NCBI RefSeq assembly: GCF_000378205.1 | Contig: NZ_KB899406.1 | Location: forward strand, 124,001-188,000 | From: Sediminispirochaeta bajacaliforniensis DSM 16054 | Lineage (GTDB): Bacteria > Spirochaetota > Spirochaetia > DSM-16054 > Sediminispirochaetaceae | Direction of reading: 5' to 3' | Length of the DNA stretch: 64,000 nt | Part shown: positions 1-9,472 of the stretch, in pieces | How the letters are laid out: every line of letters starts with the position of its first letter | How positions within the stretch are numbered: position 1 is the stretch's first letter | The notes under the pieces: generated by a model | The model's database searches: none | The model's input: only the letters and a program-made list of their open reading frames with translations | What the model was told of the DNA's origin: nothing | Made by a program: the position numbers and the translations under genes

Positions 1-1382
1 ATGGAGAGGCCGATGCCGATGCCTCCGTAGGTTCTTGTTATCGGCTGTTCACACTGATAGAAACGTTCAAATACCTTATCCTGCTCTTCTTTTGGAATTC
101 CTATACCTTGATCGTTGAGGACTATCACCATCTGTTTTTTTTGTGCGGATACCTTGCACAAAATTTCTCCGCCTTCGCTGAACTTCGATGCGTTGGAAAG
201 CAGCTGATTGAGAATATGACTGACGGCGTCACCGTCACCCATAAGGCGTTTTAGCCGTTCATCCACTACTACCTTGTACTGAAGTCTTTCGTTACGTCCA
301 TCCGATTCATACATGCTGACAAGACTTCGAACCAAATGATCTATATTAAAGTGGCGTTGGGTGTCGTCGTTTTTTCGGCGCTCTATCGAGCTGAGGGTAA
401 GCAGCGATTCGATGATGTCCAAAAGCTTTTCACCGGAATGACGAATCATCTCTAAATATTCCAGCTCGATCGGGTCCTTCACCCTATTTTGCAACAGCGA
501 GACAAAACCAAGAATACCGTTGAGCGGGGTTCTCAGCTCATGGCTAACATTTGCCATAAGCATCGATTTTTTATTGTTTAACTCTTTTTCTCTCGATATG
601 TCGACCTCAAGGGCCTGCTGCATTTCTCTTTGAGTGGTAATGTCCTTGAAGACGCAATAGCTGGTCATGCCTGTTTGTTCATGCGGAAATCTGATGCACC
701 CTTCCATTGCGATGCGTAAAAAGGTTCTGTCTTTTGTTCTTATTTCATATTCGGTTGTTCGTTCATCATATTCTGAATCAGCGGCGATGAACTGGCTGCG
801 AAAGCGTTCGATGTGCTCTTCCTTTAGAAAGCTTCCGAACCATCTGCCGATTACCTCTTCTTTTGTATAGCCGAGGGTCTTTTCCCAGGCAGGATTTACA
901 TCGATAATATTCCCCTCCTGGTCAAGGGCCTGATATGGATTGGGAGATTTGTCGTAAAGCATCAGGTATTTTTGGTATTGTTCTTCCAGCTCTTCTCCTT
1001 TCCTTCTTATCTCGGTTTGATCATAGGCGAATTCCATTGCCCCGGTGATTTTTCCTGCCGGGGTTTTTAATGGGAAGGCAACCACCTCCCAGATACCGTT
1101 GGCTCCATGATCTAAGATTGCTTTCTCTATTTTTCCTGTTTTCAGGCTCTTTTGCACAGGGCATGTGGGGCAAATTTCCGATTGCCCTCTCCACAGGTTA
1201 AAGCAAAAAAACTTCTCCCCTTCGAAGGCCCCAAAGGAAAGATTTTTACGTGCTGCCTTATTGGCCCAGACAATATGTTGATCGGTATCTAAATAACAAC
1301 AGATCTCAGGTAAATTCTCAAGAACAAAATTTTGGATCTCTTTCGGAATAAAACGATTGAAAATATCATCATTATTATTCAT
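1..1382 (-). CDS. PAS-domain sensor histidine kinase (C-terminus cut by window edge)
   Basis: About 460 residues are visible, reading leftward from an ATG at 1382; an in-frame stop lies just upstream. The first ~125 residues form a PAS-like sensor with a Cys cluster (FCFNLW then CPTCPV), as in PAS domains that may bind a cofactor or metal. A second PAS follows (about 140-250). The dimerisation/phosphoacceptor helix carries SHELRTPLNGI (His near residue 280). The ATPase domain shows an N-box (QLLSNASKF), the G1 box (DQGIGIP) and the start of G2 (GGIGIGLS) before the sequence runs out. There is no transmembrane segment, so it is probably a cytoplasmic sensor. It lies 40 nt downstream of another kinase gene on the same strand, so the two are probably co-transcribed. 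No clear Shine-Dalgarno was seen at this ATG. Confidence 0.85.
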   Translation of the reverse strand, partial: MNNNDDIFNRFIPKEIQNFVLENLPEICCYLDTDQHIVWANKAARKNLSFGAFEGEKFFCFNLWRGQSEICPTCPVQKSLKTGKIEKAILDHGANGIWEVVAFPLKTPAGKITGAMEFAYDQTEIRRKGEELEEQYQKYLMLYDKSPNPYQALDQEGNIIDVNPAWEKTLGYTKEEVIGRWFGSFLKEEHIERFRSQFIAADSEYDERTTEYEIRTKDRTFLRIAMEGCIRFPHEQTGMTSYCVFKDITTQREMQQALEVDISREKELNNKKSMLMANVSHELRTPLNGILGFVSLLQNRVKDPIELEYLEMIRHSGEKLLDIIESLLTLSSIERRKNDDTQRHFNIDHLVRSLVSMYESDGRNERLQYKVVVDERLKRLMGDGDAVSHILNQLLSNASKFSEGGEILCKVSAQKKQMVIVLNDQGIGIPKEEQDKVFERFYQCEQPITRTYGGIGIGLS

Positions 1383-1422
1383 ACCGAAATAGTAATCGAT
1401 TTATATCATCATTTCAAACAAT

Positions 1423-3594
1423 TTATTGACTGCTGCCAAGTACCTGTCGGGGAATAGTTATCAGAAATTTGGTCCATGGCTCCCTTCGTAGTTCTACCTC
1501 TCCTCCCAGTTGTTCGGTCAGGCTACGGATTAACTGTAATCCGAGTGTTTGGCTGTTATCAAAGTCGATCTCTTTGGGGAAAGATCGTCCGCTGTTTGAA
1601 AGAATCAGCAGAAAATCATCCGAGGCTTCAAGCCTTTTCAGCACGACGGAGAACTCAGCTTTTTCTGAAGGGATGAAACCGTGTTTGACGGCATTTGTGG
1701 CTACTTCGTTAATGATAAGCCCTATGGCTACTCCGGTCTTTGCCGGAATGAGAAGTTCAGGGACATCGATGTGCAATGCCACTTCCATATTTGCAGCCGT
1801 CAAAAAGAGCGGGGTGAGGAGGTCCGTTATATACTCTTTTAGCTTAATATTGAGCGTACTGTTGGAACGGCTCAATTTATCGTGAATGGTCCGGATCGCT
1901 TCAAGCTGGGAACGGATATCCGAAAGATCGCTGTTGGGTCCCATGGAGAACTCTTTAAGGCTGATGAGGGAAGAGACCATTGCAAGATTGTTCTTGATTC
2001 GGTGGTTCATCTCCCTCATGAGTGCGTCTTTCTCATCCAGGGCCTTTCGCAGTTTTTCTTCTACTTGTTTTCGTTCGGTTATATCGGTATGTACGGCAAC
2101 AAGCCTGAGGGCTTTGCCGCTCTTATCCCGTTCCACGGCTTTGCCTTTTGAGAGTATCCACCGCAGGGTTCCGTCCTTGCTTACTATCCTTTGTTCAAGC
2201 CGGAAGGTATCACTTTTATTATCAATGCAATCGCGGTGTGCCTGAATTGCTGCGGGCCGGTCTTCAGGGTGGAGCATATTTGTCCATGAGGCAATGGTTC
2301 GCGGCAGGGTTCCGGGCTTATAGCCTACTATTGCTTCGCAAGCGGGACTGAAGTACACCTCGTTGGAGGAAAGGGTCCAGTCCCATAAGCCATCGTTTGA
2401 TGCTTCCATTGCATAGCTAAACCGTTCTTCACTCTTTCGCAGGGCGATTTCTGCGTTTTTATGTTGGGTGATATCGTAGGCAAAGAGCTGAACGAGTCGC
2501 TGTTTTCCCGCTTCGTACGGGGTTGGTTGAAAGATATTCGTGTAATGTCGTTCATCTCCTTCCGAACACTTCACGGTGTCGGTATATTCCATCTTTTTAT
2601 TTGCTTGTAAGCAGTTGCGAATACGATCAAGCAATACCCCGGAAAAGCCGGGAAAAAGTGAAGTAATGGCCTTGCCTGCAAGATGTTCTTTCGTTGCTCC
2701 CACATCTTCCGCCGCCGCCTGATTCAGATCGACGATAACCCCGTTGCTGTCGAAGATAATAATAGGGTGAATGGCCCCTTCAAAAAGCGATCGGTACTCT
2801 CGCTCTTTTGCCGAGAGCCGCTCTCGCGCAAGCTGGTACTCAGTCACATCTCTTCCATTGATAATAGAAAATTGATATTGCCCGTTATGATAGAATAGTG
2901 CTACATTATCCTCGATCCATGCATATGAACCATCTGGCTTGATGATCCTGTAGCGATGTCGTAGGCGCTTGCTTCCGTTTGCGATTGCGGCTGCGATATT
3001 GTTTTTTACTCTCGGCAGATCGTCAGGATGAACGCGTTTGAACAGATCGTCTAGGGATATCTCGCGATCGTCCAGTGATGTACATCCCAGCATGTGTAAA
3101 TAGGCCGGAGATACAAAATTTGTTTTATGATTTTCGATAACGGCAATACCATCGCTGCTGTTGTCTGCTACCCAACGATAAAGGCGTTCTTTTTTTACGA
3201 GCTCTTTTTGGGTTCGGAAGAAGTCGTACGCCATGTTCAGGACCTTGATAAGAACATATTCACCGGATGCTTTGAGAATGTAGCCATAACTTGGTATATC
3301 ACGTATCAGGTCAAGGGCTTCTTTGTCTCGCCTGTCTGTTAGAAAAAGGATAGGCAGTTCCCTGAGCGCAAGAATCTGACGGGCTGTCTCTGCCCCATTC
3401 ATCGATCTATCGATATCAATCTCCGTTAAGACGATCTCTATTTCTTCATGGGCGCTGATTATGGTAACGGCTTGCCGGCCTGTTTGTGCTGTGGTAACCC
3501 TATGGCCGTGCCGCTGAAGGAGTTCTTTTCCGGTCGATGCGATAATTCCATCGCTATCCACCAGAAGAATATTCCGAGGCTCCTTGTTTCCCAC
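1423..3594 (-). CDS. Receiver-PAS-PAS-PAS-HisKA_2 sensor kinase
   Basis: Soluble hybrid kinase of about 723 residues. Order: receiver (ILLVDSD to GYILKAS, about residues 5-125), three PAS/PAC blocks (about 140-590), then a HisKA_2-type phosphoacceptor (MNHRIKNNLAMV) and a HATPase domain (INEVATNAVKHGF). The HisKA_2 type usually works in general stress or light/redox signalling. The start was placed at the GTG at 3594 because AGGAGG lies 11 nt upstream (3606-3611) and the receiver begins right after it. An ATG at 3669 would add 25 unconserved residues. The phospho-acceptor position of the receiver reads LTEID, with Glu where Asp is expected, while the conserved Lys and Thr remain. Probably co-transcribed with the kinase gene that follows. 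Confidence 0.85.
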   Translation of the reverse strand: MGNKEPRNILLVDSDGIIASTGKELLQRHGHRVTTAQTGRQAVTIISAHEEIEIVLTEIDIDRSMNGAETARQILALRELPILFLTDRRDKEALDLIRDIPSYGYILKASGEYVLIKVLNMAYDFFRTQKELVKKERLYRWVADNSSDGIAVIENHKTNFVSPAYLHMLGCTSLDDREISLDDLFKRVHPDDLPRVKNNIAAAIANGSKRLRHRYRIIKPDGSYAWIEDNVALFYHNGQYQFSIINGRDVTEYQLARERLSAKEREYRSLFEGAIHPIIIFDSNGVIVDLNQAAAEDVGATKEHLAGKAITSLFPGFSGVLLDRIRNCLQANKKMEYTDTVKCSEGDERHYTNIFQPTPYEAGKQRLVQLFAYDITQHKNAEIALRKSEERFSYAMEASNDGLWDWTLSSNEVYFSPACEAIVGYKPGTLPRTIASWTNMLHPEDRPAAIQAHRDCIDNKSDTFRLEQRIVSKDGTLRWILSKGKAVERDKSGKALRLVAVHTDITERKQVEEKLRKALDEKDALMREMNHRIKNNLAMVSSLISLKEFSMGPNSDLSDIRSQLEAIRTIHDKLSRSNSTLNIKLKEYITDLLTPLFLTAANMEVALHIDVPELLIPAKTGVAIGLIINEVATNAVKHGFIPSEKAEFSVVLKRLEASDDFLLILSNSGRSFPKEIDFDNSQTLGLQLIRSLTEQLGGEVELRREPWTKFLITIPRQVLGSSQ

Positions 3595-3794
3595 TGGCCT
3601 CTGTTCCTCCTGGATATAAAAAATATCTAAACTATCTATTATAATAGTACCTTGCAAAGTGAAAAGCAAGAAAAGTGTGCATTTCCTTGTTTACGACCGC
3701 ACAGGAAAAAAATGCAACAAGAAGTAAAATAAAAACAAATTTCTCCTTGTTGTTGCAGTGAAATGAATATTCAGGTAGTATTTGCAACAATAAG

Positions 3795-3808
3795 TGAATA
3801 ATTATTCA
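3795..3808. promoter_or_regulatory. ARG box (ArgR-type operator) upstream of carA
   Basis: A perfect 14-bp palindrome, TGAATAATTATTCA, about 45 bp upstream of carA. It matches the classical ARG-box pattern (TGAAT, four A/T, ATTCA) bound by ArgR/AhrC. A shorter palindrome, TGAATATTCA, lies at 3764-3773. Carbamoyl phosphate feeds arginine synthesis, so arginine repression of carAB makes sense. The site is visible; the regulator is not in this window. Confidence 0.6.
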
Positions 3809-3849
3809 TTTTGTACGAAAATCGTTGTATTTTTATACGGGAGGCGACT

Positions 3850-5046
3850 GTGAGCAACACGCTGCTTTTACTGAGCGACGGAAGCTGGTTTCCGGGTAAT
3901 GGTTTTGGATCCCCTGCTCCGTTGCTGGATGATGTTCCGAAGGAAACAAGCAAAAACGCTGCTGGAGAGGTTGTGTTTAATACCAGCATGAGCGGGTATC
4001 ATGAGATGGTAACCGATCCTTCCTATGCGGGGCAGATTCTTGTTTTTACCTCTGCCCATATTGGCAACTACGGCTGTGATGAAGATTGGAGTGAGACCGG
4101 TGTTTCTATTGATCGAAATGAGCGTTTTCGTCCAAAGGCCGCTGCGGTTGTCGTCAGAAATCTCTACAGCGGACCGATCCCGGCCGGTCGAATCTCCTTT
4201 TCTCATTTTCTTGAGAGCTACGGCATCTGCGGAATTTGCGGCGTGGATACCAGGGCTTTGACCATCAGCCTGCGGGATGGAGGAAGCCGCAACGGAATGC
4301 TTTTTCGCCTCAATGAAGACGCCCGGTTCCCTTCCGATAGCTGGCTTGATGGGGCCCTGAAGCGCGTCAGGGCCATCCCTTCCATGGAGGGGCAGGCTCT
4401 TGCGCGCAAAAGCGGAACGGAGAAAGGGCCTGCGGCCGTCGAAAAGAATTTTTCTGCGAACGAGGCGAAGGTTAGGGTCGCTTTGATTGATTACGGGGTG
4501 AAGGGCGGTATCATTCGGGAGTTGAAGCGTTGCGGTTCCGACGTTGTTGTTCTTTCCTCTGTTTCAACTGCGGAAGAAGTACTTTCTCTGCATCCAGATG
4601 GTGTGCTCTTATCAAATGGTCCTGGTGATCCTGCAGTTCTCGATCGTGAGATTGCAACTGTTGCCGGTCTTGTCGGCAAGGTTCCCGTTTTCGGAATTTG
4701 CCTGGGACACCAGCTCCTCGCCACGGCCCTGGGAGGTAAGACAAGAAAGATGGCCTTTGGCCATCACGGCGCTAATCATCCCGTACGGGAGATGGCCACG
4801 GGACGTGTCTATGTGACGAGCCAGAATCACGGCTTTGAGGTCGATCCCGATTCTCTTCCCGAAGATGTTGTGGTGAGCCATGTGAATGCCAACGATGGAT
4901 CGGTTGAAGGTATCATGCATAAACATCTGGCAGCCTCATCCGTTCAGTTCCATCCCGAGGCCTCTCCGGGACCGAGAGAGGCGACGATCCTATTCGATCG
5001 CTGGATCGATACGCTTTTACAGAATAAAAACGAGGTGCACCCATGA
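3850..5046 (+). CDS. carA: Carbamoyl-phosphate synthase small (glutaminase) subunit
   Basis: Hydrolyses glutamine and passes ammonia to CarB for carbamoyl phosphate, the precursor of arginine and pyrimidines. The N-terminal CPSase_sm domain (GEVVFNTSMSGYHEMVTDPSY) is followed by a class I amidotransferase domain with the nucleophile Cys in FGICLGHQ and the His-Glu pair in QFHPEASPGP. Length about 398 residues, as usual. The start was set at GTG 3850, preceded by GGGAGG with a 6-nt spacer; an ATG at 3811 would add 13 residues with no ribosome site. The stop overlaps the carB start (ATGA), so translation is probably coupled. Confidence 0.96.
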   Translation: MSNTLLLLSDGSWFPGNGFGSPAPLLDDVPKETSKNAAGEVVFNTSMSGYHEMVTDPSYAGQILVFTSAHIGNYGCDEDWSETGVSIDRNERFRPKAAAVVVRNLYSGPIPAGRISFSHFLESYGICGICGVDTRALTISLRDGGSRNGMLFRLNEDARFPSDSWLDGALKRVRAIPSMEGQALARKSGTEKGPAAVEKNFSANEAKVRVALIDYGVKGGIIRELKRCGSDVVVLSSVSTAEEVLSLHPDGVLLSNGPGDPAVLDREIATVAGLVGKVPVFGICLGHQLLATALGGKTRKMAFGHHGANHPVREMATGRVYVTSQNHGFEVDPDSLPEDVVVSHVNANDGSVEGIMHKHLAASSVQFHPEASPGPREATILFDRWIDTLLQNKNEVHP

Positions 5047-8000
5047 GCGCGAGAGAGGATATACATACTATTTTGATCATCGGCAGCGGCCCTATCGTCA
5101 TCGGCCAGGCCTGTGAGTTCGACTATTCCGGAAACCAGGCGGTCAGGGCCCTCAAGGAAGAGGGGTATCGTGTCGTTCTGGTAAATCCGAATCCCGCCAC
5201 GGTTATGACAACACCGGGTAGTGCCGATGCCATTTACCTCGAACCCCTAAGCCTTGAGAGCCTGACCGTGATCATTGAGAGGGAGCGTCCCGACGCTTTA
5301 CTGAGCACCATGGGGGGGCAAACCGCCCTCAACCTTGCCGGCGAGCTTGCTCGTGCCGGGGTCCTCGAACGCTTCGGCGTCGAGATTATCGGTGCTTCTA
5401 TGGAGTCCATCGATTTGGCCGAAGACCGGGGCCGTTTTAAGGAGGTTGTTGCCTCCCTCGGCCTTGAGTCTCCCGTTTCCGTCCTGTGCCGAGAGATGCA
5501 TGAGGGACTTGCCTTTGCCGAACAGACGGGCTTTCCTTTGATTGTTCGTCCCAGTTTCACCCTGGGAGGCAAGGGAGGAGGGGTTGCGAATAGCCTGGAG
5601 GAGTTGGAGAGTCTCCTCGCCGAATCCCTGCGGGAGAGTCCCGTGGGTACCGCCCTTGTTGAGGAATCGCTTATCGGCTGGCGGGAATTCGAATTGGAAG
5701 TGATGCGGGATAAGGCCGACAACGCGGTAGTCGTCTGCTCCATCGAAAATGTCGATCCCATGGGGGTGCATACCGGGGACAGCGTGACGGTTGCCCCGGC
5801 CCAAACCCTTACCGAGATAGAGTACCAGCGTATGCGGACCGCTGCCATCGATATTCTTCGTGCCGTTGGTGTGGACTGCGGCGGCAGTAACGTACAATTC
5901 GCCATGCCGAAGGATGGTGAGCGCATGGTTGTGATCGAGATGAACCCTCGAGTCTCCCGTTCCTCGGCCCTTGCCAGCAAAGCCACCGGCTTTCCTATCG
6001 CCCGCTGTTCGGCGAAGCTCGCCGTCGGTTACACCCTTGATGAGGTCCTCAATGAGATTACGGGAAAGACGGCAAGCTGTTTCGAGCCTGTACTCGATTA
6101 CTGTGCCGTCAAAGTCCCCCGGTTTGAAACCGCCAAATTCCCTTCCGGCTACCAGCTCCTCGGTACCAGGATGAAAAGCGTGGGAGAGGCCCTTGCCCTT
6201 GGCCGCTCTTTCCTGGAAGCCCTTAATAAGGCCTTCCGCTCCCTCGAAGAGGGACATGAGGGGCTGGAACCCTTTGAATCTCCTGAGCTGATCGCCGATG
6301 CCGACAGGATCCTTGCCTCTCCGCACCCAAAGCGACTTCGCGCCGCCCTGACGCTTTTGGGACAGGGCCGGTCCATTGAAGCGGTCTCTTCCGTCAGCGG
6401 CTTTCATTCCTGGTTCCTTTCCCAACTCCTCGAGCAGAGCGGCTTGGAACAGCAGATTGCCGCCGGAGGGCTTTCATCGGACGGGGAGGGGGGCGATCTG
6501 CTTCTTTCCGCAAAGCGCATGGGGCTCAGCGATCGCCGGATTGCCGGGCTTGCGGGGCTGGAACCTGCTGCAATCTCTGCACTGCGAAAGCGCAGCGATA
6601 TACGGCCTTCCTACCACCTGGTTGATACCTGTTCGGGAGAGTTCGCTGCCCAGACCCCCTATTTCTACTCGACCTGGGGAGAGAAGGATGAAGGAGGCTT
6701 TCTCGAAGGCTCTCGCCGGGTCCTGATCCTTGCATCGGGACCAAACAGAATCGGGCAGGGACTGGAGTTCGATACCTGCTGCACCATGGCATCGGCTGCC
6801 TGGAGGAACCGCGGGGTTGGTACCATCATGGTAAATGCAAATCCCGAAACCGTCTCCACCGACTACAACAGTTCGGATCGGCTTTACCTTGAGCCCCTTG
6901 CTGCGGAAGAGGTGCTCTCCATTATGGACAAAGAGCAGATTCGCGATGTTGTGGTACAGCTCGGGGGACAAACCCCGCTTAACCTTGCTGAAGAACTTGA
7001 GGCCGCCGGTGCAAACATTATCGGAACGGCATCGTCCTCTATTTCAAGGGCCGAAGGGCGGGGCTCCTTTGCGGACCTGGTTCGCAAGCTGGGACTTCGG
7101 CAGCCCGATAACCGGAGCGCTTCGACCGCTGCCGGGATACGGGATGCTGCGGCGGATCTTGGCTATCCGGTTTTGCTGCGCCCCTCCTTTGTCCTCGGCG
7201 GAAGAAGCATGTATATCGCCTACGGCCCTGAAGAGCTTGAAGCCTTTCTGGAAACCAAGCCCCCGATGAGCGCTTCCCGCCCCATTCTTGTCGATCGTTT
7301 TCTTGAGGATGCCTTTGAGTATGACCTTGATGCGGTCAGCGACGGCCAGTCGATCTATATTGGGGGGATCATGCAGCACATCGAGGCGGCTGGGGTTCAT
7401 TCGGGAGATTCCGCTGCCGTCTTTCCTGCCTGGAAGCAGCTGCCTGAGATGCACCGTCAGATGAGGCAGGCCGCCCTCATAATCGCCCGGGAGCTCCCGA
7501 TCGTCGGCTTCCTCAATATCCAGTTCGCCGTGAGGGACGGAGAGCTCTACCTTATAGAAGTTAACCCCCGCGCCTCACGTACCGTTCCGTTCCTTTCCAA
7601 GGCCTCCGGGGTCGACCTGCTCGATCTGGCCGTGGGAATTTGGAGCGGCGAAACTCTTTCCTCTCAGGGTGTCATCGGAGAAGGCGGCATCGGTGAGGGG
7701 CACTGTGTCGTCGGATGGGCGGTGAAAGAGGCCGTTTTTTCAAGTGAACGATTTCCGGATTTTGACCCCCTGCTCGGGCCTGAAATGCGTTCGACAGGTG
7801 AGGTCGCCGGCTTCGGTGCCGATTTCGGCGAGGCCTTTGCAAAGGCGGAAATCGCGGCCGGAAACATTCTGCCGGTCGATGGAACCGTCTTTGTTTCCGT
7901 CAACAGACGGGACAGGAGAACCATACTTCCCACTGTCCGCCGACTTGCGGATATGGGCTTTCGAATAGCCGCTACCCGTGGGACCGCCTGGGACCTTTTT

Positions 8001-8273
8001 CGCAACGGCATCATGAGCGAGGTCATTCTGAAGGTCCATGAAGGCCACCCCAACATCATCGACCACCTTCGAAGGGGAACGATAGCCTTGGTGATAAATA
8101 CCCCCATGGGAAGCAATGCACGGCGTGGTGACGATGAGATTAGAAGTGAGGCCATGCGTCTTCATATTCCCTATACGACGACCACGAGTGCGGCAGAAGC
8201 CGCCGCCGAGGCCATTGCCCGCTTGAGAAGGGAACCGTTGATACCACGAAAGCTGCCGGAATTTAGCAAGTAG
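5043..8273 (+). CDS. carB: Carbamoyl-phosphate synthase large subunit
   Basis: 1076 residues, the full length of the family. Makes carbamoyl phosphate from bicarbonate, ammonia and two ATP. Both duplicated ATP-grasp halves are present: the first begins ILIIGSGPIVIGQACEFDYSG and has RPSFTLGGKGGG; the second begins VLILASGPNRIGQGLEFD and has RPSFVLGGRSM. The C-terminal MGS-like allosteric domain (about 930-1070) is where UMP or ornithine acts in relatives. It overlaps carA by 4 nt. Its end is followed by a hairpin shared with the convergent lacI-type gene. Confidence 0.97.
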   Translation: MSAREDIHTILIIGSGPIVIGQACEFDYSGNQAVRALKEEGYRVVLVNPNPATVMTTPGSADAIYLEPLSLESLTVIIERERPDALLSTMGGQTALNLAGELARAGVLERFGVEIIGASMESIDLAEDRGRFKEVVASLGLESPVSVLCREMHEGLAFAEQTGFPLIVRPSFTLGGKGGGVANSLEELESLLAESLRESPVGTALVEESLIGWREFELEVMRDKADNAVVVCSIENVDPMGVHTGDSVTVAPAQTLTEIEYQRMRTAAIDILRAVGVDCGGSNVQFAMPKDGERMVVIEMNPRVSRSSALASKATGFPIARCSAKLAVGYTLDEVLNEITGKTASCFEPVLDYCAVKVPRFETAKFPSGYQLLGTRMKSVGEALALGRSFLEALNKAFRSLEEGHEGLEPFESPELIADADRILASPHPKRLRAALTLLGQGRSIEAVSSVSGFHSWFLSQLLEQSGLEQQIAAGGLSSDGEGGDLLLSAKRMGLSDRRIAGLAGLEPAAISALRKRSDIRPSYHLVDTCSGEFAAQTPYFYSTWGEKDEGGFLEGSRRVLILASGPNRIGQGLEFDTCCTMASAAWRNRGVGTIMVNANPETVSTDYNSSDRLYLEPLAAEEVLSIMDKEQIRDVVVQLGGQTPLNLAEELEAAGANIIGTASSSISRAEGRGSFADLVRKLGLRQPDNRSASTAAGIRDAAADLGYPVLLRPSFVLGGRSMYIAYGPEELEAFLETKPPMSASRPILVDRFLEDAFEYDLDAVSDGQSIYIGGIMQHIEAAGVHSGDSAAVFPAWKQLPEMHRQMRQAALIIARELPIVGFLNIQFAVRDGELYLIEVNPRASRTVPFLSKASGVDLLDLAVGIWSGETLSSQGVIGEGGIGEGHCVVGWAVKEAVFSSERFPDFDPLLGPEMRSTGEVAGFGADFGEAFAKAEIAAGNILPVDGTVFVSVNRRDRRTILPTVRRLADMGFRIAATRGTAWDLFRNGIMSEVILKVHEGHPNIIDHLRRGTIALVINTPMGSNARRGDDEIRSEAMRLHIPYTTTTSAAEAAAEAIARLRREPLIPRKLPEFSK

Positions 8274-8285
8274 ACCATGAGGTTA

Positions 8286-8305
8286 CTGCCCCTTCCCCGG
8301 GGCAG
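8286..8305. terminator. Hairpin between convergent carB and LacI-type gene
   Basis: Seven-base-pair GC stem (CTGCCCC / GGGGCAG) with a 6-nt loop, 12 nt after carB. There is no strong U tract on either side, so it may be a weak or factor-assisted terminator serving both converging transcripts. Confidence 0.45.
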
Positions 8306-8315
8306 CTCCTATCTT

Positions 8316-9314
8316 CTATGTGGACTCGCGGATGATTAATTGATTGTTTATGGTAATGATCCGGCCTGTTTTTTCCGAATCGGCGATCTGTTGTATAAGC
8401 GACTGTACTGCGGCCCTGCCGATTTGCCCCCTGTCGACGGCTATTGTCGTTAGTGCCGGATTGCTCATTGCGGCGGCTTCAATATCATCATAGCCTGCCA
8501 CGGCGATATCTTTCGGAACGTTGAGACCTTCTCTTTGTATTGCATGAATGGCTCCGAGGGCCAGGGTATCTGTTGCCGCAAAAACAGCGGTGGGAAGATC
8601 CCTTTGATGAAGGATCCTTTGCATCATGCTGATTCCTTCCTGGAAAGTCGTGTGTTTTGCTCGATAGGGTTCTGAGAATACGGGAATATTGTACCGCTTA
8701 TGCATATCGAGATACGCACGATATCTGATGCTGAAACTTGGGTGGTTCAGGTCTTCGTTGATATGCACAATCTTGGTATGCCCCCGCTCCTTTATAAGAT
8801 GTTCCATGATGCTGCAGGCGCCTTGGTAATTATCGTCGATAATGAATGTATTTTTCTTGGAATCCACTACGTTGTTGATGACAACCAGTGGTATTTTTCT
8901 CTTTTCGAATTCCTTAATAACCTCATTGGGATAAAATGAGACGATCATTGCCCCATCTATGCTGTCCTGTATGAAGTATTCATCAAAGGTGTTTTCTATA
9001 TCGTCTGCTGCGGCAAGGATAATGTGATAACCTTGTTCCGCCGCTTGTGCTATTGCGCCGTCAAGTACGGGGCCGAAGAATGTGTGTGCAACATATGGCG
9101 GAGATTTTCTGTACATAAGAAATCCTATGATGCCGGATTTCTTTGTTGCCATTGCCTTTGCCAGCGAGTTGGGACGATAATTCATTTCCCGAGCTTTTTC
9201 CATGATCAGACGCCTGGTCTCTTCTTTTACGCGTGGGGACCCCTGGAGCGCCCGGGACACAGTCGACTTCGAAACCCCCATGAGATGGGCAATATCAATT
9301 AATCTAACAGGCAT
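8316..9314 (-). CDS. LacI-family transcriptional repressor
   Basis: About 332 residues: a LacI helix-turn-helix at the N-terminus (IDIAHLMGVSKSTVSRALQG), the hinge (NYRPNSLAKAMATKKSGIIGF) and a periplasmic-binding-protein-like effector domain. The start at ATG 9314 is supported by GAGGAG six nt upstream; a longer reading from 9374 would add 20 residues before the HTH. It faces the glycerophosphodiesterase/ABC operon, and the gap holds two matching palindromes, one touching this gene's own -35. It therefore probably represses both itself and the operon. The inducer is unknown; a sugar, polyol or glycerophosphodiester breakdown product is plausible. Confidence 0.92.
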   Translation of the reverse strand: MPVRLIDIAHLMGVSKSTVSRALQGSPRVKEETRRLIMEKAREMNYRPNSLAKAMATKKSGIIGFLMYRKSPPYVAHTFFGPVLDGAIAQAAEQGYHIILAAADDIENTFDEYFIQDSIDGAMIVSFYPNEVIKEFEKRKIPLVVINNVVDSKKNTFIIDDNYQGACSIMEHLIKERGHTKIVHINEDLNHPSFSIRYRAYLDMHKRYNIPVFSEPYRAKHTTFQEGISMMQRILHQRDLPTAVFAATDTLALGAIHAIQREGLNVPKDIAVAGYDDIEAAAMSNPALTTIAVDRGQIGRAAVQSLIQQIADSEKTGRIITINNQLIIREST

Positions 9315-9372
9315 TTCCATCTCCTCATGAAAATCTCTTAGAAGGCTCATACAAATGAAAAAAACTTTCGTC

Positions 9373-9402
9373 ATTCTACGATGTGTGGTATCATAGAGTC
9401 AA
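9373..9402 (-). promoter_or_regulatory. Promoter of the LacI-family gene
   Basis: On the minus strand, TTGACT (9402-9397) and TAGAAT (9378-9373) are 18 bp apart, giving a leader of about 50 nt before the ATG at 9314. The -35 end overlaps the upstream palindromic operator, which suggests autorepression. Confidence 0.6.
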
Positions 9403-9418
9403 TACAACCGGTTGTATT
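9401..9418. promoter_or_regulatory. LacI-family operator O1 (18-bp palindrome)
   Basis: Perfect inverted repeat AATACAACCGGTTGTATT with the central CG step typical of LacI-family operators. It overlaps the repressor gene's -35 hexamer. The same core recurs 30 bp away (centre to centre), about three helical turns. Confidence 0.75.
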
Positions 9419-9432
9419 TTTTTAGACCAAAA

Positions 9433-9446
9433 TACAACCGGTTGTA
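9433..9446. promoter_or_regulatory. LacI-family operator O2 (14-bp palindrome)
   Basis: Second copy of the operator core, TACAACCGGTTGTA, 27 bp before the glycerophosphodiesterase ATG. Same-face spacing from O1 suggests cooperative binding by repressor dimers or a tetramer. The operon's own -10/-35 could not be placed with confidence. Confidence 0.75.
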
Positions 9447-9472
9447 CAAACCTATGATACAGGAAATTCAGC

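Noticed and set aside
5298-6425. 375-codon open frame antisense to carB
   Set aside because: Lies wholly inside carB, which is full length and conserved. High-GC codon structure often opens the opposite frame; no domain or ribosome site.
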